Shown piece after piece: positions 1 to 7,633 of a stretch of DNA of 43,007 nt. Position 1 is the stretch's first letter. Every line of letters starts with the position of its first letter. The DNA is from Fidelibacterota bacterium (lineage in GTDB: Bacteria > Fidelibacterota > Marinisomatia > SCGC-AAA003-L08 > TS1B11). The stretch covers positions 1,391,268-1,434,274 of the forward strand of contig CP070787.1 of assembly GCA_020346745.1 (NCBI GenBank), read 5' to 3'. The notes under the pieces are model-generated. The model worked only from the letters and a program-made list of their open reading frames with translations. It was not told where the DNA came from and made no database searches. The translations under genes and the position numbers were made by a program.

Positions 1-309
1 ATCGCCCTGATCGATGAAAACATGCCCGTGGTGGTGATGGCCCTCAGAGACGGTACGTATGAGAAAATCCTTTCGAATATCCAGGAGATAAAGGCCCGTA
101 AAGGTAAGGTTATCGCCGTGGTTAATGAGGTAGATCCTGAACTGGAGAGGCTCGTTGACCACGTCATCCCGGTGCCGACCATCCACGACCTGCTCCTGCC
201 CTTGCTTACCGTTATTCCCCTGCAATTGCTGGCTTACCATATTGCCGTGCTGCGCGGCTGTCATGTCGACCAGCCTCGGAACCTAGCCAAAAGCGTGACG
301 GTGGAGTAA
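1..309 (+). CDS. glmS: Glucosamine-fructose-6-phosphate aminotransferase, C-terminal end (partial)
   Basis: The 5' part lies outside the window; the reading frame is open from base 1 and stops with TAA at 307-309. The visible ~102 residues match the last part of the second SIS (isomerase) domain of GlmS, including the conserved tail ending in NLAKSVTVE, which closes GlmS proteins and contributes to the active site. The enzyme makes glucosamine-6-phosphate from fructose-6-phosphate and glutamine in the cytoplasm, the first step toward UDP-GlcNAc for peptidoglycan and lipopolysaccharide. This fits the nearby uppP, murQ and anmK genes. The N-terminal glutaminase domain cannot be checked. Confidence 0.93.
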   Translation: MALIDENMPVVVMALRDGTYEKILSNIQEIKARKGKVIAVVNEVDPELERLVDHVIPVPTIHDLLLPLLTVIPLQLLAYHIAVLRGCHVDQPRNLAKSVTVE

Positions 310-320
310 CTTCCAGTCCT

Positions 321-359
321 CTAGCACAGTCAGTTTTAAGACTCTACAGACTAGCACAG
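321..359. repeat. 9-bp direct repeat CTAGCACAG, 30-bp period
   Basis: CTAGCACAG occurs at 321-329 and again at 351-359, in the 54-bp gap between glmS and the next gene. The spacing of 30 bp is close to three helical turns, so the copies lie on one face of the DNA. The second copy ends just before the TTG start at 364 and occupies the place where a ribosome binding site is expected; no clear Shine-Dalgarno is visible. Function unknown; it could be chance. Confidence 0.4.
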
Positions 360-363
360 AAAT

Positions 364-1059
364 TTGTCTCAGACGAACTGGTTTGATCTTGCCCCGTTAC
401 TCGGGGAGACTACGCCAGGTGCTTTCCTCAGTCAGAGGAATAGTCACTATCGCGGTATCTCCCTTGCGAAGCACCGTGAAAATCTGGCCCGGGAACTCGG
501 GCTCGCTGTGGAACGGATTTCCATACCTGGCCAGATCCACGGCCCGAAGATCCAACTGGCAGTCCCGGGTCAGATCCATGAGGAAACGGATGGCTTATTT
601 ACCAACGATCCCGACGTGGTTTTGACTCTTCAGGTGGCTGATTGCGCAGCGGTTTTCTTCTATCATGCAGCGACCGGTTTCAGGGGCTTGGTTCATGCTG
701 GCTGGCGGGGTTTGGCGGCGGGAGTCCTGAAGAATGGGGCGGAGCTCCTGAAAGCCCACGACGTGGAGCTGAACCAGGCAAAGGTTGTCATCGGCCCGAC
801 TATTGAGCAGGCCTGTTATGAGGTAGGGAGCGAGGTGGTGGAGCATTTCTCTCCGGCGTTGTGGCAACCCAATTCCAATGGCCGCTATCAACTGGACCTG
901 GCAGGTGCTGTCAGGGAGCAGTTGCAGGATGCCGGTATAGCGGCGGAGAAAATCAGTAGTCTGGAGGTGTGCACACGGTGCGATCCCCGCTGCCATAGCT
1001 ACCGCCGGGAGGGAGCTCAAGCGGGGCGTATGATTGCCTTTTATTATCAGCAGCTCTGA
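364..1059 (+). CDS. pgeF: Purine nucleoside phosphorylase / polyphenol oxidase family (YfiH/PgeF-like)
   Basis: This 231-aa protein belongs to the YfiH/DUF152 (Cu-oxidase_4) family, whose members were called laccases and later shown to be purine nucleoside phosphorylases/adenosine deaminases; some act in peptidoglycan-related processes. Seen: the QIHG motif with H59, VADC with C94, HAGWRG with H111 (the usual metal/active-site set), GPTIEQACYEVG in the middle, and a C-terminal SYRREG...GR signature. The C-terminal signature is preceded by an unusual extra pair of cysteines (CTRCDPRCHSYRR). The start is TTG at 364; no better ATG is available and the length is slightly short of typical (~240-250). 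It lies between glmS and uppP. Substrate is inferred from family. Confidence 0.85.
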   Translation: MSQTNWFDLAPLLGETTPGAFLSQRNSHYRGISLAKHRENLARELGLAVERISIPGQIHGPKIQLAVPGQIHEETDGLFTNDPDVVLTLQVADCAAVFFYHAATGFRGLVHAGWRGLAAGVLKNGAELLKAHDVELNQAKVVIGPTIEQACYEVGSEVVEHFSPALWQPNSNGRYQLDLAGAVREQLQDAGIAAEKISSLEVCTRCDPRCHSYRREGAQAGRMIAFYYQQL

Positions 1060-1068
1060 TCGGGATTT

Positions 1069-1848
1069 ATGGAAAGCTTGAACACAATTATACTGGGTGT
1101 CGTGCAGGGAATCACCGAGTTTCTACCCATCAGCAGTTCGGCCCACCTGGTTATCGCCCAGGCTCTGATAAAACTCGAGTCCCAAGGTCTGCTGGTGGAA
1201 ATCGTACTGCACCTCGGTACACTGGTCAGCGTCCTGATCTATTTTCGCCGCGATCTCTGGCAGCTGGTGTCGGGTTTTGTTAAAGCAGGCGGGGAAGGCA
1301 CAGCTGCGCGTCTGGAAGTAGGCCATCTGGCTCTGGCTACGCTGCCGGCAGTGGCGGTAGCGCTCACGTTGAGTGATGTTGTGGAAGCAGCCTTCGAGAG
1401 TGTTCTGGTGGCCGGGGTGATGCTGCTGATAACCACAATGGTCCTGCTGTCTACACGGTGGACTGGGCTGAGCAAAGGGAGCCGGATGACTTGGCTCATA
1501 GCGCTGTTGATCGGTACGGCTCAGGCACTGGCTATACTCCCCGGTATTTCCCGATCGGGAATCACCATCGCCGCAGGGCTCTGGCTGGGTTTGACAGGTG
1601 AGAAAGCGGCCCGTTTCGCCTTCCTGTTGGCAATACCTGCAATTCTGGGGGCGGGCCTGTTTAAATTATTGGACCTGGGAGGAGCTGAGTTTCAATCTGT
1701 GCCGGGTCTCACGATTGGATTCCTCACTTCGTTCCTGGTTGGTTATGCCATGATCGCCTGGCTGATGAACATTCTTCGAAAAGGGCGGTTGTACTATTTT
1801 GCAGGCTATACTTTCCTTGTGGCTCTGATGGCGATCTTCTGGCTATAA
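1069..1848 (+). CDS. uppP: Undecaprenyl-diphosphatase UppP/BacA
   Basis: This integral membrane phosphatase (259 aa, normal for the family) hydrolyses undecaprenyl pyrophosphate to undecaprenyl phosphate, recycling the lipid carrier for peptidoglycan and other wall polymers; over-expression gives bacitracin resistance. Seen: the N-terminal catalytic motif around E17 with FLPISSSAH (residues 18-26), the second signature PGISRSG at 158-164, and about seven or eight hydrophobic segments. The ATG at 1069 lies 9 nt after the preceding stop, so it is probably cotranscribed with the pgeF-like gene. It is followed by a hairpin that may terminate the transcript. Confidence 0.95.
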   Translation: MESLNTIILGVVQGITEFLPISSSAHLVIAQALIKLESQGLLVEIVLHLGTLVSVLIYFRRDLWQLVSGFVKAGGEGTAARLEVGHLALATLPAVAVALTLSDVVEAAFESVLVAGVMLLITTMVLLSTRWTGLSKGSRMTWLIALLIGTAQALAILPGISRSGITIAAGLWLGLTGEKAARFAFLLAIPAILGAGLFKLLDLGGAEFQSVPGLTIGFLTSFLVGYAMIAWLMNILRKGRLYYFAGYTFLVALMAIFWL

Positions 1849-1853
1849 TCCTG

Positions 1854-1902
1854 AACGGTTTTGAGGCACTGGGAAGCGCCGGAGTGGCAACAAACCGTTT
1901 TT
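1854..1902 (+). terminator. Possible rho-independent terminator after uppP
   Basis: AACGGTTT (1854-1861) pairs perfectly with AAACCGTT (1892-1899), and the 3' arm runs into TTTTT at 1898-1902. The 30-nt loop contains a further short CACT/AGTG pairing. The stem is AT-rich and short, so termination may be partial. It separates uppP from the symporter. Confidence 0.45.
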
Positions 1903-1928
1903 GGTAAATAAGAAATGGAGTCGTGTTT

Positions 1929-3371
1929 ATGGGTGCTGTGGGCATCGGATTTGTGGTGTACCTGCTGGTCATCTTCACCGTTGGCCTTCTGACAGCCCAT
2001 CTCAACAAAACTTTGCCTGACTACTTTCTGGCTGGCCGGCGGCTGGGGCCCTGGGTGGTTGCCTTTTCCGAGCGGGCGTCCGGGGAAAGCGGCTGGATGA
2101 TCCTGGGCTTGACAGGGCTGGCCTACGCCACCGGCCTCGGGGACCCGTCAGGTACCAAGCTGGAGCCGGCCTTCTGGACCGGTGTCGGGGGCGTTACCGG
2201 GGTCATATCCGCCTGGGTGCTGGTAGCCGGAAGGCTCCGGAAAGAAAGTGAACGACTGGGAGCCCTCACGGTACCGCGATTCTTCGAGCTGCGCTTTAAG
2301 GGCCAGGATCCTACTATCCGGTTCGTGGCCACGGGGATCATCGCTTTCTGTTTCACCTTTTATATCGCCGCCCAGTTCGATGCAGCCGGGAAATCCCTCC
2401 AGCAGACATTCGGTTGGGCGCATTTGGCTGGCGTGATGGTCGGGGCTGCCATTATCGTATTCTATACCGTGATGGGTGGATTCTTCGCCGTGGCCTGGAC
2501 GGACTTCTTCCAGGGCTGGATCATGATCACCACCCTGGTGCTGCTTCCACTGGTCACACTGGTGCACCTCGGGGGCTTCGGAGGGCTGGCGGATAAAATC
2601 AATATGGTCGATCCGCAATTGCTGACCCTGACGGGAGGCCGGAGCGGCTGGACACTCGTGGCCGGAATACTGGGTGGCTTCGGCGTGGGAATCGGCTACC
2701 TCGGCCAACCCCATCTCATGGCCCGCTATATGAGTATCCGCAAGATAACAGATGTTAAGGTCGCTCGCAGGATTGCCATTGTCTGGAGTTTCTTCTCTTA
2801 TGGCGGAGCGGTTCTCATGGGACTGGTGGCGTTGGCCTATTTCGGTGGGGGCAAGTTTGCCGATCCTGAGAGAATGATGCCGGAACTGGCAATGACAATC
2901 TTCCCCGCCTGGTTCGCGGGTATTCTCATCAGTGGGGCTCTCGCGGCAATGATGTCGACGGCCGATTCCCAGCTGCTGGTGACGACCTCTTCCGTTTCAG
3001 AAGATGTATACCATGCCTCCCTCAATCCCGAGGCGGAACAGAGACACCTGCTGTTCGTCTCCCGTTTGGCAACGCTGGTTATCGGTATTTTTGGGATTGC
3101 ACTATCCCAACTGCCCCAGTCTATTTTCGATAAGGTCCTGTTCGCCTGGGGAGGTCTGGGTGCGGCCTTCGGCCCGGCCTTGGTGCTGACGTTGTGGTGG
3201 CCGAAGACTACGCGCAACGGAGTGCTGGCAGGCATGCTGGCGGGCTTCCTCACTGTGGTCGTCTGGGATAATATTCCGTGGGGAAGTCATCTATACTCAC
3301 TGGTCCCCGGATTTATTACCGCGATTGTGGTCAACATCACCGTGAGCCTGATAGACCAGAGGCGGGCTTGA
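1929..3371 (+). CDS. Sodium:solute symporter (SSS family, PutP-like)
   Basis: A 480-aa polytopic inner-membrane protein of the SSS/SLC5 family, which uses the sodium gradient to import solutes; PutP (proline) is the closest well-known type. Seen: about 12-13 hydrophobic segments, the N-terminal region with YFLAGRRLGPWVVAFS and ASGESGWMILGLTG, and the FAGILISGALAAMMSTADSQLL segment (TM8 sodium-site region). ATG at 1929 is chosen over the in-frame GTG at 1923 because a GGAG at 1917-1920 lies 8 nt before the ATG but only 2 nt before the GTG. A P5C dehydrogenase is far away (37.9 kb), so proline as substrate is plausible but not shown. Confidence 0.85.
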   Translation: MGAVGIGFVVYLLVIFTVGLLTAHLNKTLPDYFLAGRRLGPWVVAFSERASGESGWMILGLTGLAYATGLGDPSGTKLEPAFWTGVGGVTGVISAWVLVAGRLRKESERLGALTVPRFFELRFKGQDPTIRFVATGIIAFCFTFYIAAQFDAAGKSLQQTFGWAHLAGVMVGAAIIVFYTVMGGFFAVAWTDFFQGWIMITTLVLLPLVTLVHLGGFGGLADKINMVDPQLLTLTGGRSGWTLVAGILGGFGVGIGYLGQPHLMARYMSIRKITDVKVARRIAIVWSFFSYGGAVLMGLVALAYFGGGKFADPERMMPELAMTIFPAWFAGILISGALAAMMSTADSQLLVTTSSVSEDVYHASLNPEAEQRHLLFVSRLATLVIGIFGIALSQLPQSIFDKVLFAWGGLGAAFGPALVLTLWWPKTTRNGVLAGMLAGFLTVVVWDNIPWGSHLYSLVPGFITAIVVNITVSLIDQRRA

Positions 3372-3404
3372 GTAGCGCCATGCACCTGGGGATATAACGC
3401 GGCC

Positions 3405-4379
3405 ATGCTCTCCTATAGCGATGCCATCCGACAGGTGAAGGCGGAGAAGATCTCACCCGTATATCTCCTGGTTGGAGGTGATGCCTTCTTCGAAGATTTT
3501 TTTTCTGCCGAGGTGACGGCGCGTTTTCTACCCGAGGGCTCCAGGAAATCGGTCTACTCGTTAGATGATGATCGTGCCGAGCAGGTTTTGGCGGAATTGA
3601 GTGCCTATACCCTGTTCCAGCAGCGTCAGGTGATGGTGGTTAGACAAGTGCAACGAATTGCCGGTACGGCCAGGGATGAGCTGCTAGCCTATGTGAAAAC
3701 CCCGGACCCGGATAAATGTCTCCTGCTGATTATGGAAGAGCATCAACCGTCAAGGGGATTGCAGAAGAGTCTCGCAAAGTCCGTACCGATAGTGGATGCC
3801 CGGCCGCCATTCCCGGACAAGCTGCGATCCTGGGCTAATTATTATGCCAAGCTGAAAGGTTATACTATCCAGCCCGAAGCCCTGGAGCTGCTCATGGAAC
3901 TGGTCGGTGATTCGGCCGGACATGTGGTCGGTGAGCTCGATAAGATCTTTACTCAGCTGACGGAAGGTGAAACAGTCACACGGGAGATTGTGGAGTTACA
4001 TGTGGCCCCGGTCAAGTCATATCAGCTCTGGCAATTGCAGGAAGCTGTGGCCAGGCATGAGGCGGTCAACGCGTTGAGAATCACCGTTTCACTGATGGAA
4101 TACGGAGTCGCGCCCACGCGGATCGTTGGCAGTTTGGCCACCCTTTTTAGCCAGTTACTCTTTCACCAGACCGGTACAACGGCAAAACAGGTTTATACGG
4201 GTCTGAATAAGTCGATCACGGCACAGCTGGGCTCAATGTCTAACCACTACACGCTTAATGAGACCTTCAGCGTGCTGAGGAAACTTCTGGCTACCGATGT
4301 GAGTTTGAAATCGACCGGCATGGACCCGAACCAATTACTGACCGGGCTGGTAGCGGATATTTGCCGAGGCCAGCCATGA
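3405..4379 (+). CDS. holA: DNA polymerase III delta subunit
   Basis: This 324-aa protein matches HolA, the clamp-loader delta subunit that opens the beta sliding clamp. Seen: an N-terminal AAA-like fold typical of HolA beginning with PVYLLVGGDAFFEDFF, a middle GDSAGHVVGELDKIF segment, and the C-terminal helical domain with LWQLQEAVARHEAVNALRI. No Walker A is expected in delta and none is seen. The end overlaps the sigma gene as ATGA, so the two are probably translationally coupled. This is a usual single-copy housekeeping gene. Confidence 0.88.
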   Translation: MLSYSDAIRQVKAEKISPVYLLVGGDAFFEDFFSAEVTARFLPEGSRKSVYSLDDDRAEQVLAELSAYTLFQQRQVMVVRQVQRIAGTARDELLAYVKTPDPDKCLLLIMEEHQPSRGLQKSLAKSVPIVDARPPFPDKLRSWANYYAKLKGYTIQPEALELLMELVGDSAGHVVGELDKIFTQLTEGETVTREIVELHVAPVKSYQLWQLQEAVARHEAVNALRITVSLMEYGVAPTRIVGSLATLFSQLLFHQTGTTAKQVYTGLNKSITAQLGSMSNHYTLNETFSVLRKLLATDVSLKSTGMDPNQLLTGLVADICRGQP

Positions 4380-4969
4380 CGCCGCACCAGTTTACTGATG
4401 AAGAGCTCATCGCTCAATTTCAGGCTGGCAATGAAAACGCCTATCTGGAGATTGTCGCGCGCTTCAAGGACCGGCTGTTCACTTTTGTCTACCGGTTTGT
4501 GGGCGACCGCGACCTGGCTGAAGACCTGGTACAGGATACGCTGGTAAAAGTCTACACCCACCGGCATGCCTATCGCGAGATTGCCCGCTTCTCAACCTGG
4601 ATTTATACCATCGCCGGCAACCTGGCCCGGACCGAGCTGCGCAAGCGCAAGCGTCGGGCAACTTTCAGCATGAGTACCCTTGGATTTGGAGAAAAGGAAT
4701 ACGAGCTGCCGTCTGAGGACTATGCCCCCACTAAAGCACTGGAAGGAGAACAGACCGAAAAGGATATCCGGATGGCGCTGGCAAGATTACCACTTCATTT
4801 CCGCACCGTAATAATTTTACGCGATGTGCAGGAACTTTCTTATGAGGAGATCAGTAAAATTATGAAAATTCCGCTCGGTACCGTGAAATCCAGGGTTAAC
4901 CGTGCCCGGTTGAGACTTCAGGAAATGCTTGCTAACGTACGAACTAAAGGAGAAGAGCGCTCTGAATGA
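4376..4969 (+). CDS. ECF RNA polymerase sigma factor (sigma-70 family)
   Basis: A 197-aa extracytoplasmic-function sigma factor. Region 2 (about residues 15-85) contains the FVGDRDLAEDLVQDT helix for core and -10 recognition, and region 4 (about 130-185) contains LPLHFRTVIILRD...LSYEEISKIMKIPLGTVKSRVNRAR, the -35-binding helix-turn-helix. The ATG at 4376 overlaps the holA stop (ATGA) with GAGG at 4366-4369 as ribosome binding site; an upstream TTG at 4361 is less likely. The next gene, overlapping by ATGA, encodes its probable anti-sigma factor, so the pair likely responds to envelope stress. The inducing signal is not visible. Confidence 0.9.
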   Translation: MTPHQFTDEELIAQFQAGNENAYLEIVARFKDRLFTFVYRFVGDRDLAEDLVQDTLVKVYTHRHAYREIARFSTWIYTIAGNLARTELRKRKRRATFSMSTLGFGEKEYELPSEDYAPTKALEGEQTEKDIRMALARLPLHFRTVIILRDVQELSYEEISKIMKIPLGTVKSRVNRARLRLQEMLANVRTKGEERSE

Positions 4970-5523
4970 ATTGTTCTCAGTACCGCTTCAAAATATCACC
5001 CTATCTGGACCAGGAACTGACATTTACTGAATTGAAGATGTTCAGGGAGCATCTTGAAGGATGTCCCAACTGCGCCGAGTTAACGCTACAAATGGAGCGT
5101 ACCCAAGTGGCAATGAGGGATGAACTGCAGGCATCCCTGGCACCGGATTTTGTACCGCGTCTCGAAGCACGTATTCGAGCGGAGATCAACCGCACGCCAT
5201 CGTGGTGGCGTCAAATGACCGCCCCGCGGCTGGTGGGCTTCTCCCCGATTTCCCTAAGCGGAGCAGCCGCAGCAGCACTGGCCATCGTGGTTATCGGTGT
5301 GAGTCTTTTCCTGCCCGATTCAGCACCTCTCGTTGATCCCCCCACCAGCTCTACTCAGAATAATCCGCCGGTTATGATGACTCGCAATTCTAACCCTGCG
5401 TCCCAAGCTGCCAATCCGCTGCTTACGACTACCCCACAGGATTCCACTCCGGGTCAACGCGATAGTGTCCGGCGCGACTTCTCCCGGCAAATGAAATACG
5501 TCAATCAAGGCCGAAGACCCTAG
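4966..5523 (+). CDS. Zinc-containing anti-sigma factor (ZAS/zf-HC2 family)
   Basis: A 185-aa membrane protein. The N-terminal cytoplasmic part has the ZAS motif H29-x3-C33-x2-C36 (REHLEGCPNC) with an extra C3, typical of anti-sigma domains that clamp ECF factors. One transmembrane segment follows at about residues 97-116 (Ala/Ile/Val-rich). The C-terminal periplasmic tail is low-complexity, rich in Ser, Thr, Pro, Asn and Gln. The start overlaps the sigma stop (ATGA), so stoichiometric production by translational coupling is expected. The tail could sense envelope state or be the site of regulated proteolysis; that is inference. Confidence 0.85.
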   Translation: MNCSQYRFKISPYLDQELTFTELKMFREHLEGCPNCAELTLQMERTQVAMRDELQASLAPDFVPRLEARIRAEINRTPSWWRQMTAPRLVGFSPISLSGAAAAALAIVVIGVSLFLPDSAPLVDPPTSSTQNNPPVMMTRNSNPASQAANPLLTTTPQDSTPGQRDSVRRDFSRQMKYVNQGRRP

Positions 5524-5584
5524 GGAAATAATATTTATCCGATCAGAGCTAAATACTTAAATTCCTAATCTTAAAACAATGAGT

Positions 5585-5611
5585 AGAGGGATTTAGTGCT
5601 CCGCCCTCTTT
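5585..5611 (+). terminator. Weak hairpin terminator candidate after anti-sigma gene
   Basis: AGAGGG (5585-5590) pairs with CCCTCT (5604-5609) across a 13-nt loop, followed by only a short T run. It sits in the AT-rich 132-bp gap between the sigma/anti-sigma operon and the diguanylate cyclase. No convincing promoter could be assigned in this gap. Confidence 0.35.
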
Positions 5612-5655
5612 CATAAACTACAACTAATAAACGGGCAAGACAGGCCGTATTCTTT

Positions 5656-7182
5656 TTGGCTCAGCAAGAATCTACCAAGCAGCGTGATAGTAGCGATTAC
5701 TTCACGGATTCCCTCTGGATCGGATTTGCATTATTGACCGATTCCATCCCTGAGGCTTATGCGGCAGTTTACCTTAGTGAAGGAATTGACGGACGTTTCG
5801 TACTCCAGGGAAAGAGTCCCTCGAATGTCCCCTTCGTCGAAACTATAGCAGCCAGTGACCTGCCAGATCTGTCAGTGGATACCAAGCGTACCAGCCCGAT
5901 AACCAGGTGGGGACCTTCAGACAAGGACACAGTTCAGATATTCTCCGGATTGGAGCAACACTCCGCCGCCTCGATTCTGCTCCACCCCCTGATTAAGGAT
6001 GAACAGCTGGCGGGTTTATTGACGGTTGTTCTTAAGGATGAGCCGGATGACCACGAACAGGTCCAAAGAGCAGTCAGTCTGGCTGGCAGCATTCTACAGA
6101 ACAATTTGATATTGAAGTCCCGGTTGGACGTGATGGATGCCCAGAATGCATTCCTTTCTGATCTTGTCCACCACACCAGCTCGCTTGATATTGCGTCCAC
6201 TTCGGACGCACTGTTCGATACCCTGGTTCGATTGCTCGGAGGGGTGCTGTCCTTTGACCGCTTGACTATCTCTACCCAATCCGGTGAGGTTCAGGAAGGA
6301 CTGCAAATCGATTGGGTAGCGGGATTAGAGGATAACTACAAACCAGATTTTGCTTATACTCCTGAAGGCGTTGTCCATGGGGAAGTCTTCAGACAAGCCC
6401 AGTCCATGGTCATTGGCTGTCTGGAGGAATCCGATTATGAAGGTCGTTTCCAACCCGGGGATTTCAAGGACTCCAAGTTGGTATCCTTTCTTGGCGTGCC
6501 CTTGATGGCGGTTGGGATACCGAAAGGCACGCTGGCCCTTGAAAGCACGACTAGAGATCATTTCACAACTCAAGACCTGGGCATTCTGGATTCCATTGCT
6601 CAGGTATACGGAGCTGCTCTGTGGTGGACCCAGAGATATCAGGAGGTACATGCGCTGGCTACCGTCGACGGTTTGACCCAGCTGCTGAACCACCGTTGGT
6701 TCATGAGCCGCTTTGGGGAAGAACTCGAACGTGCTTCCCGGTATGGCGAGACGATGACCTTCCTCATGCTGGATCTGGATCATTTTAAAAACGTCAATGA
6801 CACTTACGGGCACCTGCACGGTGATTACGTCCTCTGGCAGACGGCTCAGTTGGTGCGCTCCTGCATCCGCAAAGCCGATATCGCCGGCCGCTATGGCGGT
6901 GAGGAGTTCGGTGTGATCATTATTAATGCCAGCAAGTACGAAAGTCTGAATACCGCCGAGCGGATCAAGAATTCCATCAGCGATTTCGCGTTCGATAATG
7001 ATGGTATTCAGAGCCGTATCACCGTGAGTATCGGCATGTCGGAATATCCGGCGGATGGCAAAGATGTCAACACACTCATTCAGCGGGCTGACGAGGCCAT
7101 GTATGCGGTCAAACGGCGGGGGGGTAACGCGATAATCTCATACTCACAAGAAATAGAATCGAAAGAACTGAGAGGAGAATAA
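5656..7182 (+). CDS. GAF-GGDEF diguanylate cyclase
   Basis: A 508-aa soluble protein with two GAF-like sensory regions (about residues 10-150 and 170-325) and a C-terminal GGDEF domain (about 335-500). The active-site motif is GGEEF at 414-418, a functional variant, and an inhibitory I-site RxxD (RKAD, 405-408) lies five residues upstream, so it should make cyclic di-GMP and be product-inhibited. The conserved DLDHFKNVND metal/substrate motif is present. No membrane segment is visible, so it senses a cytoplasmic ligand or partner. The start is TTG at 5656 without a strong ribosome binding site; a later start is possible. The next small gene begins 3 nt after its stop. Confidence 0.88.
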   Translation: MAQQESTKQRDSSDYFTDSLWIGFALLTDSIPEAYAAVYLSEGIDGRFVLQGKSPSNVPFVETIAASDLPDLSVDTKRTSPITRWGPSDKDTVQIFSGLEQHSAASILLHPLIKDEQLAGLLTVVLKDEPDDHEQVQRAVSLAGSILQNNLILKSRLDVMDAQNAFLSDLVHHTSSLDIASTSDALFDTLVRLLGGVLSFDRLTISTQSGEVQEGLQIDWVAGLEDNYKPDFAYTPEGVVHGEVFRQAQSMVIGCLEESDYEGRFQPGDFKDSKLVSFLGVPLMAVGIPKGTLALESTTRDHFTTQDLGILDSIAQVYGAALWWTQRYQEVHALATVDGLTQLLNHRWFMSRFGEELERASRYGETMTFLMLDLDHFKNVNDTYGHLHGDYVLWQTAQLVRSCIRKADIAGRYGGEEFGVIIINASKYESLNTAERIKNSISDFAFDNDGIQSRITVSIGMSEYPADGKDVNTLIQRADEAMYAVKRRGGNAIISYSQEIESKELRGE

Positions 7183-7185
7183 CCA

Positions 7186-7383
7186 ATGGCAAAGGGACAG
7201 ACTTCTTTTGCGGAAAAAGCGAAGAAGGCCGCTGAGCGTAAAGCGGATACGCGGCCTGTCCGCATCATTAAATCTACCAAGGCTACCGACACGGGTGCGG
7301 TTCGGTTCTCTGATCGTATGGTGGCAGTCCCCAGTGACGCCAACCTGGATGAATACCTGAAGAAGATGGTAGAGGAAGAATAG
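7186..7383 (+). CDS. Small basic protein, DUF4295/bL38-like (tentative)
   Basis: A 65-aa lysine-rich protein with an excellent ribosome binding site (AGGAGAA) starting 3 nt after the diguanylate cyclase stop. The N-terminal half is Ala/Lys-rich and probably helical; the C-terminal half has a pattern V-x-I-I-K-S-x-K...T-G-A-x-x-F...L-K-K. From memory this resembles the short DUF4295 proteins of Bacteroidota, one of which has been described as a lineage-specific ribosomal protein (bL38). That match was made by eye across ~45 residues, with a three-residue insertion, so it is only a suggestion. A strong terminator follows, so it ends the transcript. Confidence 0.7.
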   Translation: MAKGQTSFAEKAKKAAERKADTRPVRIIKSTKATDTGAVRFSDRMVAVPSDANLDEYLKKMVEEE

Positions 7384-7418
7384 GGCTGTCTTCAGCATAT
7401 AGCCTAATTCTTTGACTT

Positions 7419-7457
7419 ACCGGCTGTGAGAAGGAAATATCACCAGCCGGTTTTCCT
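7419..7457 (+). terminator. Rho-independent terminator
   Basis: ACCGGCTG (7419-7426) pairs perfectly with CAGCCGGT (7444-7451), and a TGA/TCA pairing continues the stem inward past a one-base bulge. The 3' arm runs into TTTT at 7451-7454. It ends the diguanylate cyclase/small protein transcript and insulates metK. Confidence 0.8.
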
Positions 7458-7633
7458 TATAACTGCTAAGGTCTCAAGATAGTCCTTATCAGGGGAGCCG
7501 TATGATCCATGTCTGACGCCGGAGCTAATCGTTCGATGGGACGCTAGCAATAGCTGGTGTGATGGAGTAGTGGTTGAGTAATTTAATAAACTTTATCATC
7601 CTTGGTTATCGAACCTATGAAGGGGAAGGCTAA

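Noticed and set aside
2148-2714. 188-aa minus-strand frame
   Set aside because: Shadow of the sodium/solute symporter gene, with no recognisable domain and a composition rich in His/Glu/Gly/Pro.
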